DNA of 64,000 bases from Flavobacteriaceae bacterium (lineage in GTDB: Bacteria; Bacteroidota; Bacteroidia; Flavobacteriales; Flavobacteriaceae), in assembly GCA_003443635.1 (NCBI GenBank), contig CP031964.1, forward strand, positions 900,321 through 964,320. Reading direction: 5' to 3'. Shown here in pieces: positions 57,301-64,000 of this stretch. The position numbers were made by a program, and so were the translations under genes. Each line of letters opens with the position of its first letter. Within the stretch, counting starts at the first letter, position 1. The notes under the pieces were generated by a model, which did no database searches, was not told where the DNA came from, and saw only the letters and a list, made by a program, of their open reading frames with translations.

Positions 57301-57669
57301 GCTATTTTCTTAACTTCTTTAACAACAATAGCAGGATTAGCCCCTTTATTATTAGAAAAAAGTAGGCAGGCACAATTTTTAAAACCTATGGCTGTTTCAA
57401 TATCGTTTGGTATTGCTTACGCAACATTACTAACTTTAATAATATTACCAATCTTCTTGTCTTTTAGTAATAGAATAAAAACAAATGTAAAATGGTTGGC
57501 AACAGGTAACAAAATTACTAAAGAAGAAGTAGAGCGCGCTATAAAAGAGAAAAACCAAGAAGATGAAGAATTACTTTTAAGTAGTAATTTAAATACTTCA
57601 ACTTTAGCCATAGATAATACTGGCAATGAATTTGAGATTAAAGAAAAGAATCAAGAAGATGAACATTAG
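54376..57669 (+). CDS. RND efflux transporter, inner-membrane pump
   Basis: 1097 residues of the HAE/HME type with twelve transmembrane helices in two halves and two large periplasmic loops. Typical segments: FPLVRTDTITINVTYPGASPQEVEE, LVLIFLSLFLNTRLAFWVALGIPVAFLGMF, DDGIVIAENIYQH (with the proton-relay aspartate pair) and FRAIFLTSLTTIAGLAPLLLE. Substrate unknown. The last 45 residues are polar and carry the nonapeptide IKEKNQEDE twice. The end overlaps the tolC-like start by 11 bases. Confidence 0.94.
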   Translation: MRKVIAYFIKHHVAVNVVLLAFLAFGFIGLTSLKSSFFPLVRTDTITINVTYPGASPQEVEEGIILKIEDNLKGLRGIDRVTSTSRENSGTITIEVPKGEDINFVLLEVKNAVDRVPSFPTGMEPLVVAKREAVRPTISFAVSGDNISLKSLKQIGRQIENDLRGIEGISQIVISGYPAEEIEIAVNETSLLAYNLTFNEVSQAVASSNILVTGGNIKTDAEEYLIRANNRSYYGDELSNIIVRASSDGKTVRLKDVAVLRDRFSESPNASYFNEDLTVNVTVTSTNSEDLLSSATKVKDYIEDFNLKNTNVKLDVVNDQSIALRQRTNLLIKNAWQGVLLVLIFLSLFLNTRLAFWVALGIPVAFLGMFIFASDFGVTVNILSLFGMIIVIGILVDDGIVIAENIYQHYEMGKSPVDAALDGIMEVIPPVVSAIITTLLAFSIFLFLDSRIGEFFGEVSVVVMLTLAVSLIEALIILPAHLAHSKALKRNKEENPKSKIKQFFAKMRVINVIGDRIMVFLRDRLYMPVFRFALKYKMLTVGGFLAALILTYGATGAGIIGVTLFPTTASDTVNVELDMPNGTNVKTTDSIISLIEEKAYIVNDELTEKYLNGTGKVLFMNTIRNINSASSARLTINMLPGEERPDAVTSSIVSSRLRELVGPVIGVERLIFGSGRGFGGKPVSVSLLSNNIEELKAAKQELKTVLNSNPLLKDVEDNDPVGIKEIRLKLKESAYLLGLDLRTVMGQVRSAFFGIQAQRFQRGQDEIRVWVRYDKENRSSINDLDEMRVITPSGQRVTLKDIANYSIERGDVAINHLEGRREIQVSADLKDPTGSATDILADIKANIIPNIQSKYASITPSYEGQNREFGKLLSSLKKVGAIVFILIYLTIAFTFRSYSQPLILILLVPFSLTAVAWGHWFFNFRLNVISLLGIIALIGIMVNDGLVLIGKFNTNLKKGMKFDDALLIAGKSRFRAIFLTSLTTIAGLAPLLLEKSRQAQFLKPMAVSISFGIAYATLLTLIILPIFLSFSNRIKTNVKWLATGNKITKEEVERAIKEKNQEDEELLLSSNLNTSTLAIDNTGNEFEIKEKNQEDEH

Positions 57670-58975
57670 AAATCCCCTAACGATATTGATGTTCGTTATT
57701 GTAACATCAATTCAAGCTCAAGAAGTTCTTACAAAAGAAAAAGCAATTGAATTAGCTTTAGAAAATAATTATGGAGTAAAAATTGCAAAAAACAATGTTG
57801 AGATTGCAGATAATAACAAAGGTGTTCTAAATACAGGATATTTGCCATCAGTAACGACTACGGCTGGTGCTACATTTAATAGAGACAATACCGAAGCTGA
57901 ATTTTTGAATGGAGATGTAACAACGTTAAACGGAGCTAAAAGCTCACGTTATAATGCACGGGTTAGTGTAAATTATACTTTATTTGATGGATTAGGACGT
58001 TTTTATGATTATAAGCGTTTAAAAGAAGAATATCAATTATCCGAACTAGATGCTAGAGAAACCATTGAGAATACAATATTTCAATTGTTTACAATTTATT
58101 ATAATGTCGCACAATTGTCTGAAAATGTTAAAGCACTTCAACAAACACTTAATATTACTAAAGATAGACTAAAGCGAGCAGAGTATCAATTTGAATTTGG
58201 TCAGAACACTAAACTTGCGGTGCTTAATGCGCAGGTAGATATTAATAATGACAGTATTAATTTAATTAGTCAAGATCAATTATATAAAAATACAAAACGT
58301 GATTTAAACGTTGTTTTGGGTGATGCAATGCGTGTAGATTTTAATGTAGATACAGATATTAATTTTCTAATTCAGTTAAACAGAGAAGAGTTGCTTAAAA
58401 AAATGAAAGCTAATAATGTATCTTTATTACAAATAGAGAAAAATATTACCATAAATAATTACACTTTAAAGTCTGGGAAATCAGCATTTTTACCTACAAT
58501 TGGACTAACAGGATCATATGGGTGGAATGAAAATAATAATAACGAAGCATCATTTTTAACAACATCTACTAACTTTGGTTTATCTGGAGGTATTAACCTT
58601 ACTTGGAATCTTTTTGATGGTGGTAGGGCAGTAAATATTCTTAAGAACGCAAAAATAACGCTTCAAAATCAAGAACTTCAAAAACAAGATTTAATTATTA
58701 ATATCGAACGTGATTTTAATAATGCTTGGGATGATTATCAAAATAAGTTAACAATTTTTCAAGTTCAAGAAGATAATATTATAACTTCAAAAAATAACTT
58801 TGATCGTACAGAAGAGAAATTTAAGCTAGGTCAATCTACATCTATTGAGTTTAGACAAGCACAACTTAATTTACTAAATGCAGAATTAAGTAAAAATCAA
58901 GCAAAATTTCAAGCGAAAATAGCAGAGTTATTAGTACTTCAGCTTAGTGGTGAGCTATTAAATGTAAAATTTTAG
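57659..58975 (+). CDS. TolC-family outer-membrane efflux channel
   Basis: 438 residues. Signal peptide to about IQAQE, then two OEP repeats, each with long coiled coils (LTKEKAIELALENNYGVKIAKNN; QKQDLIINIERDFNNAWDDYQNKL) and strands that make the barrel (TWNLFDGG). Outer-membrane exit duct for the adaptor and pump encoded just before. The ATG at 57659 lies inside the last codons of the pump gene, so the two are translationally coupled; the longer frame from 57626 lies wholly in pump sequence. Confidence 0.92.
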   Translation: MNIRNPLTILMFVIVTSIQAQEVLTKEKAIELALENNYGVKIAKNNVEIADNNKGVLNTGYLPSVTTTAGATFNRDNTEAEFLNGDVTTLNGAKSSRYNARVSVNYTLFDGLGRFYDYKRLKEEYQLSELDARETIENTIFQLFTIYYNVAQLSENVKALQQTLNITKDRLKRAEYQFEFGQNTKLAVLNAQVDINNDSINLISQDQLYKNTKRDLNVVLGDAMRVDFNVDTDINFLIQLNREELLKKMKANNVSLLQIEKNITINNYTLKSGKSAFLPTIGLTGSYGWNENNNNEASFLTTSTNFGLSGGINLTWNLFDGGRAVNILKNAKITLQNQELQKQDLIINIERDFNNAWDDYQNKLTIFQVQEDNIITSKNNFDRTEEKFKLGQSTSIEFRQAQLNLLNAELSKNQAKFQAKIAELLVLQLSGELLNVKF

Positions 58976-59002
58976 AAATAAGTTTTTTCTTACTTAATAT
59001 GC

Positions 59003-59049
59003 AGTTCGTCGAAAAAAATTGGTATTTAAGCGATTTCGATGTATGTTTG
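59003..59049 (+). promoter_or_regulatory. Promoter and possible LytTR site of the leucine-rich-repeat gene
   Basis: TATGTTTG (59042-59049) is an exact TAnnTTTG with TTGG (59019) as -33. Immediately upstream lies AGTTCGTCGAAAA (59003-59015), and TTAAGCGA (59026-59033) is a weaker copy 21 bases along. A near-identical AACTCGTCGAAAG stands upstream of the lytS-type gene. Confidence 0.5.
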
Positions 59050-59085
59050 TTATAGATTAACGCCCTCGTAAAAAATCTATCTAGT

Positions 59086-59988
59086 ATGAAAACCTTTAAA
59101 TTAACCTTAGTGTTATGCCTTGTTTCTGCATTTGCATTTTGTAATGTAACTCCAAAAGAAAAAAATGCTTTAATAGCAATATACAATTCTACACAAGGCG
59201 AGAATTGGACGAACTCTTGGGATTTAAACACGCCGATATCCAATTGGTATGGTGTAGTACTACAAGATGAAAAAGTAGTAGGTTTAAATTTAATGTTCAA
59301 TAATTTAAAGGGACAATTGCCAAGTGAACTAGGTGATTTAACTAATCTACAAGAATTAAATTTATTTAGAAATAATATATCAGGAACACTTCCTGCTTCA
59401 ATAGGTAATTTAAATCAATTAAAAACTTTAAATATAGCATTTAATAGCTTAGGAGGTAAGCTTCCAAAAACTATTGGCAATTTAAATGAATTGATAACAC
59501 TTCAATTATTTATGAATAAAATTGAAGGGGATTTACCAAAATCGATACAAGGTTTAAAAAACTTAGAAACACTAGAGTTATTTAGTAACAATTTACAAGG
59601 AAGGATACCTTCAGAAATTGGAGCACTAACTAGTTTAAAAACAATATCATTAAGTAGTAATAATTTTTCAGGAAAAATTCCTAATTCAATAGAAAATTTA
59701 AAAGAATTAAAACAATTAAGTTTATTTGATAATAAATTATTTGGAGTAGTCCCATCTAGTTTAGGCAAGCTTGCGAAGCTTGAAGAACTAATGTTGTCAG
59801 ATAATCTCCTTTATGGGAACATCCCATCAGAATTAGCAAATCTTGTTAGTTTAAAAGTGTTAATGTTAAATAATAATGATTTGAAAGGAGATTTTGCAGC
59901 TCTGTCAACAGCGTTGCCAAATATTGTTCAATTTGAATTTGTGAATTTAAATGAAGCTAGAAATACAAGATTGGTAGGAACCGATTAA
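59086..59988 (+). CDS. Exported leucine-rich-repeat protein
   Basis: 300 residues. Signal peptide to about AFC19-N, an N-terminal cap with GENWTNSWDLNTPISNWYGV (the W...W...GV cap of plant-type repeats), then about eight to nine 24-residue repeats of the form LPSELGDLTNLQELNLFRNNISGT. No C-terminal T9SS sorting domain or lipobox is seen. Repeat proteins of this kind are usually binding surfaces; ligand unknown. A stem-loop terminator follows. Confidence 0.88.
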   Translation: MKTFKLTLVLCLVSAFAFCNVTPKEKNALIAIYNSTQGENWTNSWDLNTPISNWYGVVLQDEKVVGLNLMFNNLKGQLPSELGDLTNLQELNLFRNNISGTLPASIGNLNQLKTLNIAFNSLGGKLPKTIGNLNELITLQLFMNKIEGDLPKSIQGLKNLETLELFSNNLQGRIPSEIGALTSLKTISLSSNNFSGKIPNSIENLKELKQLSLFDNKLFGVVPSSLGKLAKLEELMLSDNLLYGNIPSELANLVSLKVLMLNNNDLKGDFAALSTALPNIVQFEFVNLNEARNTRLVGTD

Positions 59989-60015
59989 TAACTTTTTACT
60001 TCTTGATCTTTTTAG

Positions 60016-60049
60016 AAAATGTTACTTCAATTTTGAAGTAGCATTTTTT
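60016..60049 (+). terminator. Terminator after the leucine-rich-repeat gene
   Basis: AAAATGTTACTTCA and TGAAGTAGCATTTT arms with one G-T pair and a short AATT loop, then T. Confidence 0.75.
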
Positions 60050-60072
60050 AGTTTTACTTAAATTATTAGCTT

Positions 60073-60255
60073 ATGGTGGAGCACTTTTTTCAATGCCCTT
60101 ATTGTTGGGAGACGATATCGATGCTATTAGATTCTAGTATTGCCAAGCAAACCTATGTAGAAGATTGCGAAGTGTGTTGTAATCCCATACAGTTAAGCCC
60201 TCAGTTTGAGGGTTTAATATTAATTTCTTTTGAAGCTTTAAATATTGAGCAATAA
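60073..60255 (+). CDS. CPXCG-type small cysteine-rich protein
   Basis: 60 residues with CPYC (about 8-11) and CEVCC (about 32-36), which together form a zinc-ribbon-like site. It matches the small CPXCG family, except that the Gly after CPYC is Trp here. Cytoplasmic, function unknown. It is a single gene just before the initiator tRNA. Confidence 0.85.
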   Translation: MVEHFFQCPYCWETISMLLDSSIAKQTYVEDCEVCCNPIQLSPQFEGLILISFEALNIEQ

Positions 60256-60270
60256 TTTTTAAAATAATGC

Positions 60271-60300
60271 TTGGTAAACACAAAAAGGATTGTATCTTTG
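60271..60300 (+). promoter_or_regulatory. Promoter of the initiator tRNA
   Basis: TTGG at 60271 and TATCTTTG at 60293-60300, 12 bases from the tRNA 5' end, a textbook Bacteroidota promoter. Confidence 0.7.
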
Positions 60301-60311
60301 TCGTCCAATAT

Positions 60312-60384
<73 letters not shown>

Positions 60385-60397
60385 CTAGGAAAGATAA

Positions 60398-60427
60398 GGC
60401 TTTACAGAAATGTGAAGCTTTTTTTAT
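60398..60427 (+). terminator. Terminator of the initiator tRNA
   Basis: Stem GGCTTTACA / TGTGAAGCT with a G-T pair and GAAA loop, followed by seven T, about 14 bases after the tRNA. Confidence 0.75.
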
Positions 60428-60483
60428 TTTTCTGTACAACAATTTTCTTTCCTTTTTAAAGGATATTCAGTTTTTTAAATTCT

Positions 60484-61209
60484 TTATAAAATCAACTCCT
60501 TGATCTTATTGGCATATCCGCGACTCACTTTTACTTTTGCATCGTTTTTAAGTACCAACAAATAACTTTTGCCATACTTAGATACTTCTCTAACCGCTGG
60601 TAAACTTACTATACTACTACGATGAATACGTAAGAACTGTTTAGGGTTTAGTTTTTTTTCCAATTGACTGATCCCTCGATTACTGATATAGGTTTCCTTT
60701 TGATCATAGATTTTAGAGTAATCACCATAGGCCTCTATATGATAAATTTCTTCGGTAGCGAGTGTTACATATTTAGCACCCTTTTCTACAATCATACGAT
60801 CAGGATATTCTGTTTTTGACATGATATGTTGGTCGGCTAGTGGAACAATATGTTGTGGGGAATTTTCTTTAAGCTTGGAAATTGCTTTGTCAAAACGTTC
60901 TCTCGTATAAGGTTTTAACAAATAATCTACGGCATGTACTTCAAAAGCTTGTAATGCATATTTATCATATGCTGTACTAAAAATAATAGTGGGTAATTCT
61001 TTCAAGTGTTCTAACACATCAAAGCCTGTCAAACCTGGCATTTGGATATCCATAAAAACCAAATCGGGTTTGAATTCATTAATGATTTTAATGGCATCTA
61101 CACCATTATTGGCTTCTCCTACAAGAATCAACTCTTTATGATTTTCTAAATATTCTTTGATAAGTGCACGCCCAGATTTTTCATCATCTACTATGACTAC
61201 TTTTTTCAT
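60484..61209 (-). CDS. LytTR-type response regulator
   Basis: 241 residues. Receiver (1-120) with the standard acidic pair Asp8-Asp9, phosphoacceptor Asp54 in FMDIQMPG, and Lys in YLLKPY. A LytTR DNA-binding domain occupies about 140-241 (VTLATEEIYHIEAYGDYSKIY, FLRIHRSSIVSLPAVREV). It starts 12 bases after the sensor gene and is its partner. LytTR proteins bind pairs of 9-base direct repeats about two helical turns apart; such a pair lies upstream of the sensor gene. Confidence 0.95.
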   Translation of the reverse strand: MKKVVIVDDEKSGRALIKEYLENHKELILVGEANNGVDAIKIINEFKPDLVFMDIQMPGLTGFDVLEHLKELPTIIFSTAYDKYALQAFEVHAVDYLLKPYTRERFDKAISKLKENSPQHIVPLADQHIMSKTEYPDRMIVEKGAKYVTLATEEIYHIEAYGDYSKIYDQKETYISNRGISQLEKKLNPKQFLRIHRSSIVSLPAVREVSKYGKSYLLVLKNDAKVKVSRGYANKIKELIL

Positions 61210-61221
61210 GTATTCGTTGTT

Positions 61222-62277
61222 TTATAGCTCGAATTGTACTTTGAGTCCGCTAGGGAAATTATCGGTTATTTGTAATGTAGATTGATACATTTTCTGTAAA
61301 CGTTTTTGGGTATTACTTAAACCAACGCCTAAATTAAAAATAGCTTCTTTATCTTCTACACCAATTCCTGTGTCATTGATTTCGAATATTAATTTATCGT
61401 CTTTTTCTTGAATGATAATATCTATATGACCGCCTTTTACGAGTGGAGAAATGCCATGTTTTACAGAATTTTCAACCAATGGCTGTAAAATCATAGGAGG
61501 TATTTTCCGCGAAAGCAAATCATCAGGCACTGAAATATTGATAGAGAGTCGATCTTCAAAACGTTTTTGCTCTAATTTTAAATACTTATTAACAAACTCT
61601 AATTCTTCTTTTAAAGTCACCTGATCTTCACGACTGGCCTTCAATTGGTATCTAAAAAGATCTGAAAGTTCAGCAATCATCTCTCGTGTTTCTTCCATTT
61701 CTTTGGGAATACTTGCATTAATGGTATTAAAGACATTGTATAAAAAATGTGGATTCAATTGTGCTTTAATCGCACTTAATTCACTTTTAAGCGCTGCATT
61801 TTTAAGCTCTATTTCATATTGTAGTCGTCGTTGATTGACAATATAATGCTCATAGGCATGGAATACGGCAAACTGAATTAAGTAAAACAACGCAGGGATG
61901 TAGACATCCCATATTTCTGGATTTCCATCTAAATGCCCGTAGCCTAAGAGATCACAAGTTTTATAGAATAGAGTTTTTGCAAATAAAACAAAAAACGGAA
62001 GTCCTAAGAAGTGGAGGAGTAATCGATACTTTAAAGGCCAAGCACGACATATTTTAAAAATGACAAACCAAACAATAGCGGTAGCTACAAACATTAACGT
62101 ATACTGTAGACCTTTTGTAAAGTACCAATCATTTAAACTCCATATCGTATCTGTAGGATCATTTTGCCCTCCTCTATTGTAGTATAAAGTAATATGATAA
62201 AAAAAGGAAAGTGCAAGATAAACAACTACGACGGCTAGAACTTCATAAATATGTATGCGGAAAAGGCTTTTTTTCAT
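61222..62277 (-). CDS. LytS-like sensor histidine kinase
   Basis: 351 residues. Four transmembrane helices (about 11-30, 58-76, 86-104, 128-146), a short coiled region, the His_kinase domain with phosphoacceptor His177 in AQLNPHFLYNVFNTI, and the ATP-binding domain (NSVKHGISPLVKGGHIDI). No separate sensing domain, so the membrane part must sense. Divergent from an outer-membrane receptor gene. Confidence 0.94.
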   Translation of the reverse strand: MKKSLFRIHIYEVLAVVVVYLALSFFYHITLYYNRGGQNDPTDTIWSLNDWYFTKGLQYTLMFVATAIVWFVIFKICRAWPLKYRLLLHFLGLPFFVLFAKTLFYKTCDLLGYGHLDGNPEIWDVYIPALFYLIQFAVFHAYEHYIVNQRRLQYEIELKNAALKSELSAIKAQLNPHFLYNVFNTINASIPKEMEETREMIAELSDLFRYQLKASREDQVTLKEELEFVNKYLKLEQKRFEDRLSINISVPDDLLSRKIPPMILQPLVENSVKHGISPLVKGGHIDIIIQEKDDKLIFEINDTGIGVEDKEAIFNLGVGLSNTQKRLQKMYQSTLQITDNFPSGLKVQFEL

Positions 62278-62311
62278 AATAGATTTCCCTTATAGATTAG
62301 TAAAAGGTATT

Positions 62312-62380
62312 CAAAACTATCCTTATTTTAAGGAGAAGTAATACAACTTTCGACGAGTTGCCCTATAGACCGATGAACGG
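62312..62380 (-). promoter_or_regulatory. Promoter and direct repeat upstream of the LytS/LytTR pair
   Basis: Minus strand TAGTTTTG (62319-62312), exact TAnnTTTG. Further upstream (plus strand) CGACGAGTTGCC at 62351 and CGATGAACGGTC at 62371 are imperfect repeats 20 bases apart, a spacing expected for LytTR binding. Minus-strand AACTCGTCGAAAG here matches the site upstream of the leucine-rich-repeat gene. Confidence 0.5.
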
Positions 62381-62402
62381 TCCTGAGTCCATTCGTATAG
62401 CT

Positions 62403-62416
62403 ATAAGGCGCCTTAT
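62403..62416. repeat. 14-bp palindrome within a longer stem
   Basis: ATAAGGCGCCTTAT is a perfect palindrome. ACCGAT at 62369 and ATCGGT at 62415 could close a larger loop around it. It lies between the LytTR-like repeats and the receptor gene. Confidence 0.4.
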
Positions 62417-62478
62417 CGGTTCTTTATTTTTAATGATTATAGAGTGGTTCATATTTGTACCAAACAAAAATAGAAATT

Positions 62479-64000
62479 ATGAATACTCGAACACTTTTTA
62501 CCGCTTTACTTATACTAGTATCTGCTTTCACGAAAGCGCAAACACTAACAGGAACCGTAGTTTCGGAAACTCAAGAACCTTTACCTTATGTAAATGTGAT
62601 TGTAAACACACAAGAAGGCAACCTTATAAAAGCCGCTATTACTAATGAACAAGGCGTTTTTAAAATACAAGACCTTTTCCCTAATACATACAATATTGTA
62701 GTATCTTTTATAGGATATAAAACTGTTGAAAAAACAATTACGATTACAGCAACATCTCTTGAATTACCCTTAATTCAAATGAAAATAGATACCGAAACAC
62801 TAGATAGTATTACGGTAGTGGCTCAAAAACCTATTATTAAAGTAGAGCCTGACAAAACCGTCTTTAATGTAGCAGCTACTGTAAGTAGTGCCGGTAACAA
62901 TGGTATTGAATTATTACGAAAGGCCCCTGGCGTACGTTTGGATAACAATAATAATGTTATTGTCGAAGGAAAAACAGGCGTATTAATATATATAGATGGA
63001 CGTCAAAGCTTTTTACAAGGAGATGACCTTACAGCCTATTTGCAATCGTTACAAGCTGATACTATTGAAAGTATAGAGATTATTACACAACCTTCCGCTA
63101 GATACGATGCCGCTGGAAGTGCAGGAATAATCAATATTATTTTGAAAAGAGAGAAAGGATTAGGTATTAGAGGTAGTGTGTCTAGTACTGTGACTTTGGG
63201 AGATTATCTGAGAACTAATAATACGATTTCATTCACTAGCCGACTTAAAAAATGGAATATATATGGAACATATTCCAACTATTTGGGACGTTCTACCAGT
63301 TTTATTGACCTCTTCCGAATTCAAGGAAATACTATTTTTGATTCTCAATCAGATTCAAAATTCGATGGATTCTCTAATAATATTCGTTTTGGTGCAGATC
63401 ATTATCTAAATAAGAAAAGTACGATTGGAGGAGTGATTACTACCAACCTCAATGATACGGAGAGTACTACCAATAGTCGAACTCCAATTATTGATCGTAC
63501 TACAGGAATTGTAAATAGCATTTTAAATGCTCCGAATAGTGCTGAGAATAGTACAGTAAATATAGGAGTGAACCTCAACTATCGTTATCAAGATACCACA
63601 GGAACCCTATTTAGTACCGATGTAGATTACGGACGTTATACCCTTGATCGACTCAATGATCAACCTAACTTTTTTCTAGCTCCTTCAGGAGAGATACTTA
63701 ATGAGAATATCACATTACAGAATACGCCTATTAATATTGATATTTATGCTGCTAAAGCCGATTATCAACAAAACCTTGGAAAAGGGACTTTTGAAACAGG
63801 AGTAAAAGCTTCCCAAGTACGTACAGATAATACTTTTGACTTCTTTAATATCATCAATGGAGAAAATACCTTAAACCTTGATCGAAGCAATGAGTTTATT
63901 TATGATGAAAAGATTTATGCAGCTTACGCGAAATACAACTTCAGCACTGAGAAATGGAAGTTCCAAGGTGGATTACGTGTTGAAACTACCGATGCTGATG
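62479..64000 (+). CDS. Outer-membrane beta-barrel receptor, 3' end missing
   Basis: The frame is open from the ATG at 62479 to the window end (507 codons visible). Signal peptide MNTRTLFTALLILVSAFTKAQ, a carboxypeptidase-like regulatory domain (about 22-105, LPYVNVIVNTQEGNLIKAAITNEQG), then a plug (VFNVAATVSSAGNNGIELLRKAPGV, IYIDGRQS, ARYDAAGSAGIINIILKR) and strands of a barrel. This is the TonB-linked outer-membrane beta-barrel family. Promoter element at 62450 is CATATTTG, one base from consensus. Divergent from the LytS/LytTR genes, so it may be their target. Substrate unknown. Confidence 0.9.
   Translation, partial: MNTRTLFTALLILVSAFTKAQTLTGTVVSETQEPLPYVNVIVNTQEGNLIKAAITNEQGVFKIQDLFPNTYNIVVSFIGYKTVEKTITITATSLELPLIQMKIDTETLDSITVVAQKPIIKVEPDKTVFNVAATVSSAGNNGIELLRKAPGVRLDNNNNVIVEGKTGVLIYIDGRQSFLQGDDLTAYLQSLQADTIESIEIITQPSARYDAAGSAGIINIILKREKGLGIRGSVSSTVTLGDYLRTNNTISFTSRLKKWNIYGTYSNYLGRSTSFIDLFRIQGNTIFDSQSDSKFDGFSNNIRFGADHYLNKKSTIGGVITTNLNDTESTTNSRTPIIDRTTGIVNSILNAPNSAENSTVNIGVNLNYRYQDTTGTLFSTDVDYGRYTLDRLNDQPNFFLAPSGEILNENITLQNTPINIDIYAAKADYQQNLGKGTFETGVKASQVRTDNTFDFFNIINGENTLNLDRSNEFIYDEKIYAAYAKYNFSTEKWKFQGGLRVETTDAD

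Noticed and set aside
62358-62645. A 95-codon plus-strand frame overlapping the beginning of the receptor gene
   Set aside because: It is out of frame with the receptor that starts at 62479, which has a signal peptide and family motifs; the frame is rich in residues unlike a folded protein.

Overview
The window is chromosomal DNA of low G+C content from a member of the Flavobacteriaceae (Bacteroidota). The evidence is the gliding and type IX secretion genes gldB, gldC and gldKLMN, an exosortase of the XrtF type, flavobacterial gene orders (topA / arginase-like / gldKLMN; rsgA-dtd-mazG-aroA-queA-rlmN), and at least ten promoters of the Bacteroidota type TAnnTTTG. Genus is not determinable by eye; the proteins look like those of marine Flavobacteriaceae. 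I see no insertion sequence, phage, integron, CRISPR array or rRNA operon, and no stretch over 300 bases without a gene. The longest intergenic regions, about 200 bases (34471-34667 and 62278-62478), carry regulatory structure.

Layout. 1-8.9 kb: end of a DAHP synthase/chorismate mutase fusion, an unknown exported protein, then a housekeeping block (rsgA, dtd, a MazG-like pyrophosphatase, aroA, queA, rlmN, a polyprenyl synthase). 9-11.6 kb: an ECF sigma factor, a membrane-anchored partner and an exported barrel-like protein. 11.7-16.6 kb: dnaG with its zinc ligands lost, an atypical response regulator with Glu in place of the phosphoacceptor Asp, then nadE divergent from gldB-gldC over a symmetric two-way promoter. 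16.6-24.3 kb, minus strand: the rod-shape operon mreB-mreC-mreD-mrdA-rodA, purH, and a GAF protein related to free-methionine sulfoxide reductase. 24.4-25.4 kb: exosortase xrtF and its partner.

25.4-30.6 kb is a compact six-gene unit with its own promoter and terminator: an HYC_CC_PP protein, an outer-membrane barrel, an exported HMA metal-binding protein, an NHL-propeller lipoprotein, a TonB-dependent receptor with a Cys-Cys pair in front of its plug, and a second exported HMA protein. It reads as an envelope metal-handling (perhaps copper) system and is the best candidate here for an undercharacterised system. 30.6-41 kb: an amidohydrolase lipoprotein, groES-groEL, and a minus-strand unit miaB / sigma-54 activator / lptE / unknown / secG, then a membrane protein and an LpxR-like lipid A deacylase. 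41-49.7 kb: topA (no cysteine at all), an arginase-fold protein that has lost metal ligands, and the T9SS core gldKLMN, preceded by a 20-bp-period direct repeat that looks like an activator site. 49.7-59 kb: an FAD oxidoreductase, a DUF983 protein, an ABC-F ATPase and an RND-type tripartite efflux operon. 59-64 kb: an exported leucine-rich-repeat protein, a small CPXCG protein, the initiator tRNA, a LytS/LytTR two-component pair, and divergently from it an outer-membrane beta-barrel receptor cut by the window end.

Many starts were moved from the longest frame to an internal codon because a TAnnTTTG element lies within or just upstream of the longer version (rsgA, nadE, purH, the GAF gene, the ABC-F gene). 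Several genes start within a few bases of the predicted transcription start, suggesting leaderless or near-leaderless mRNAs.
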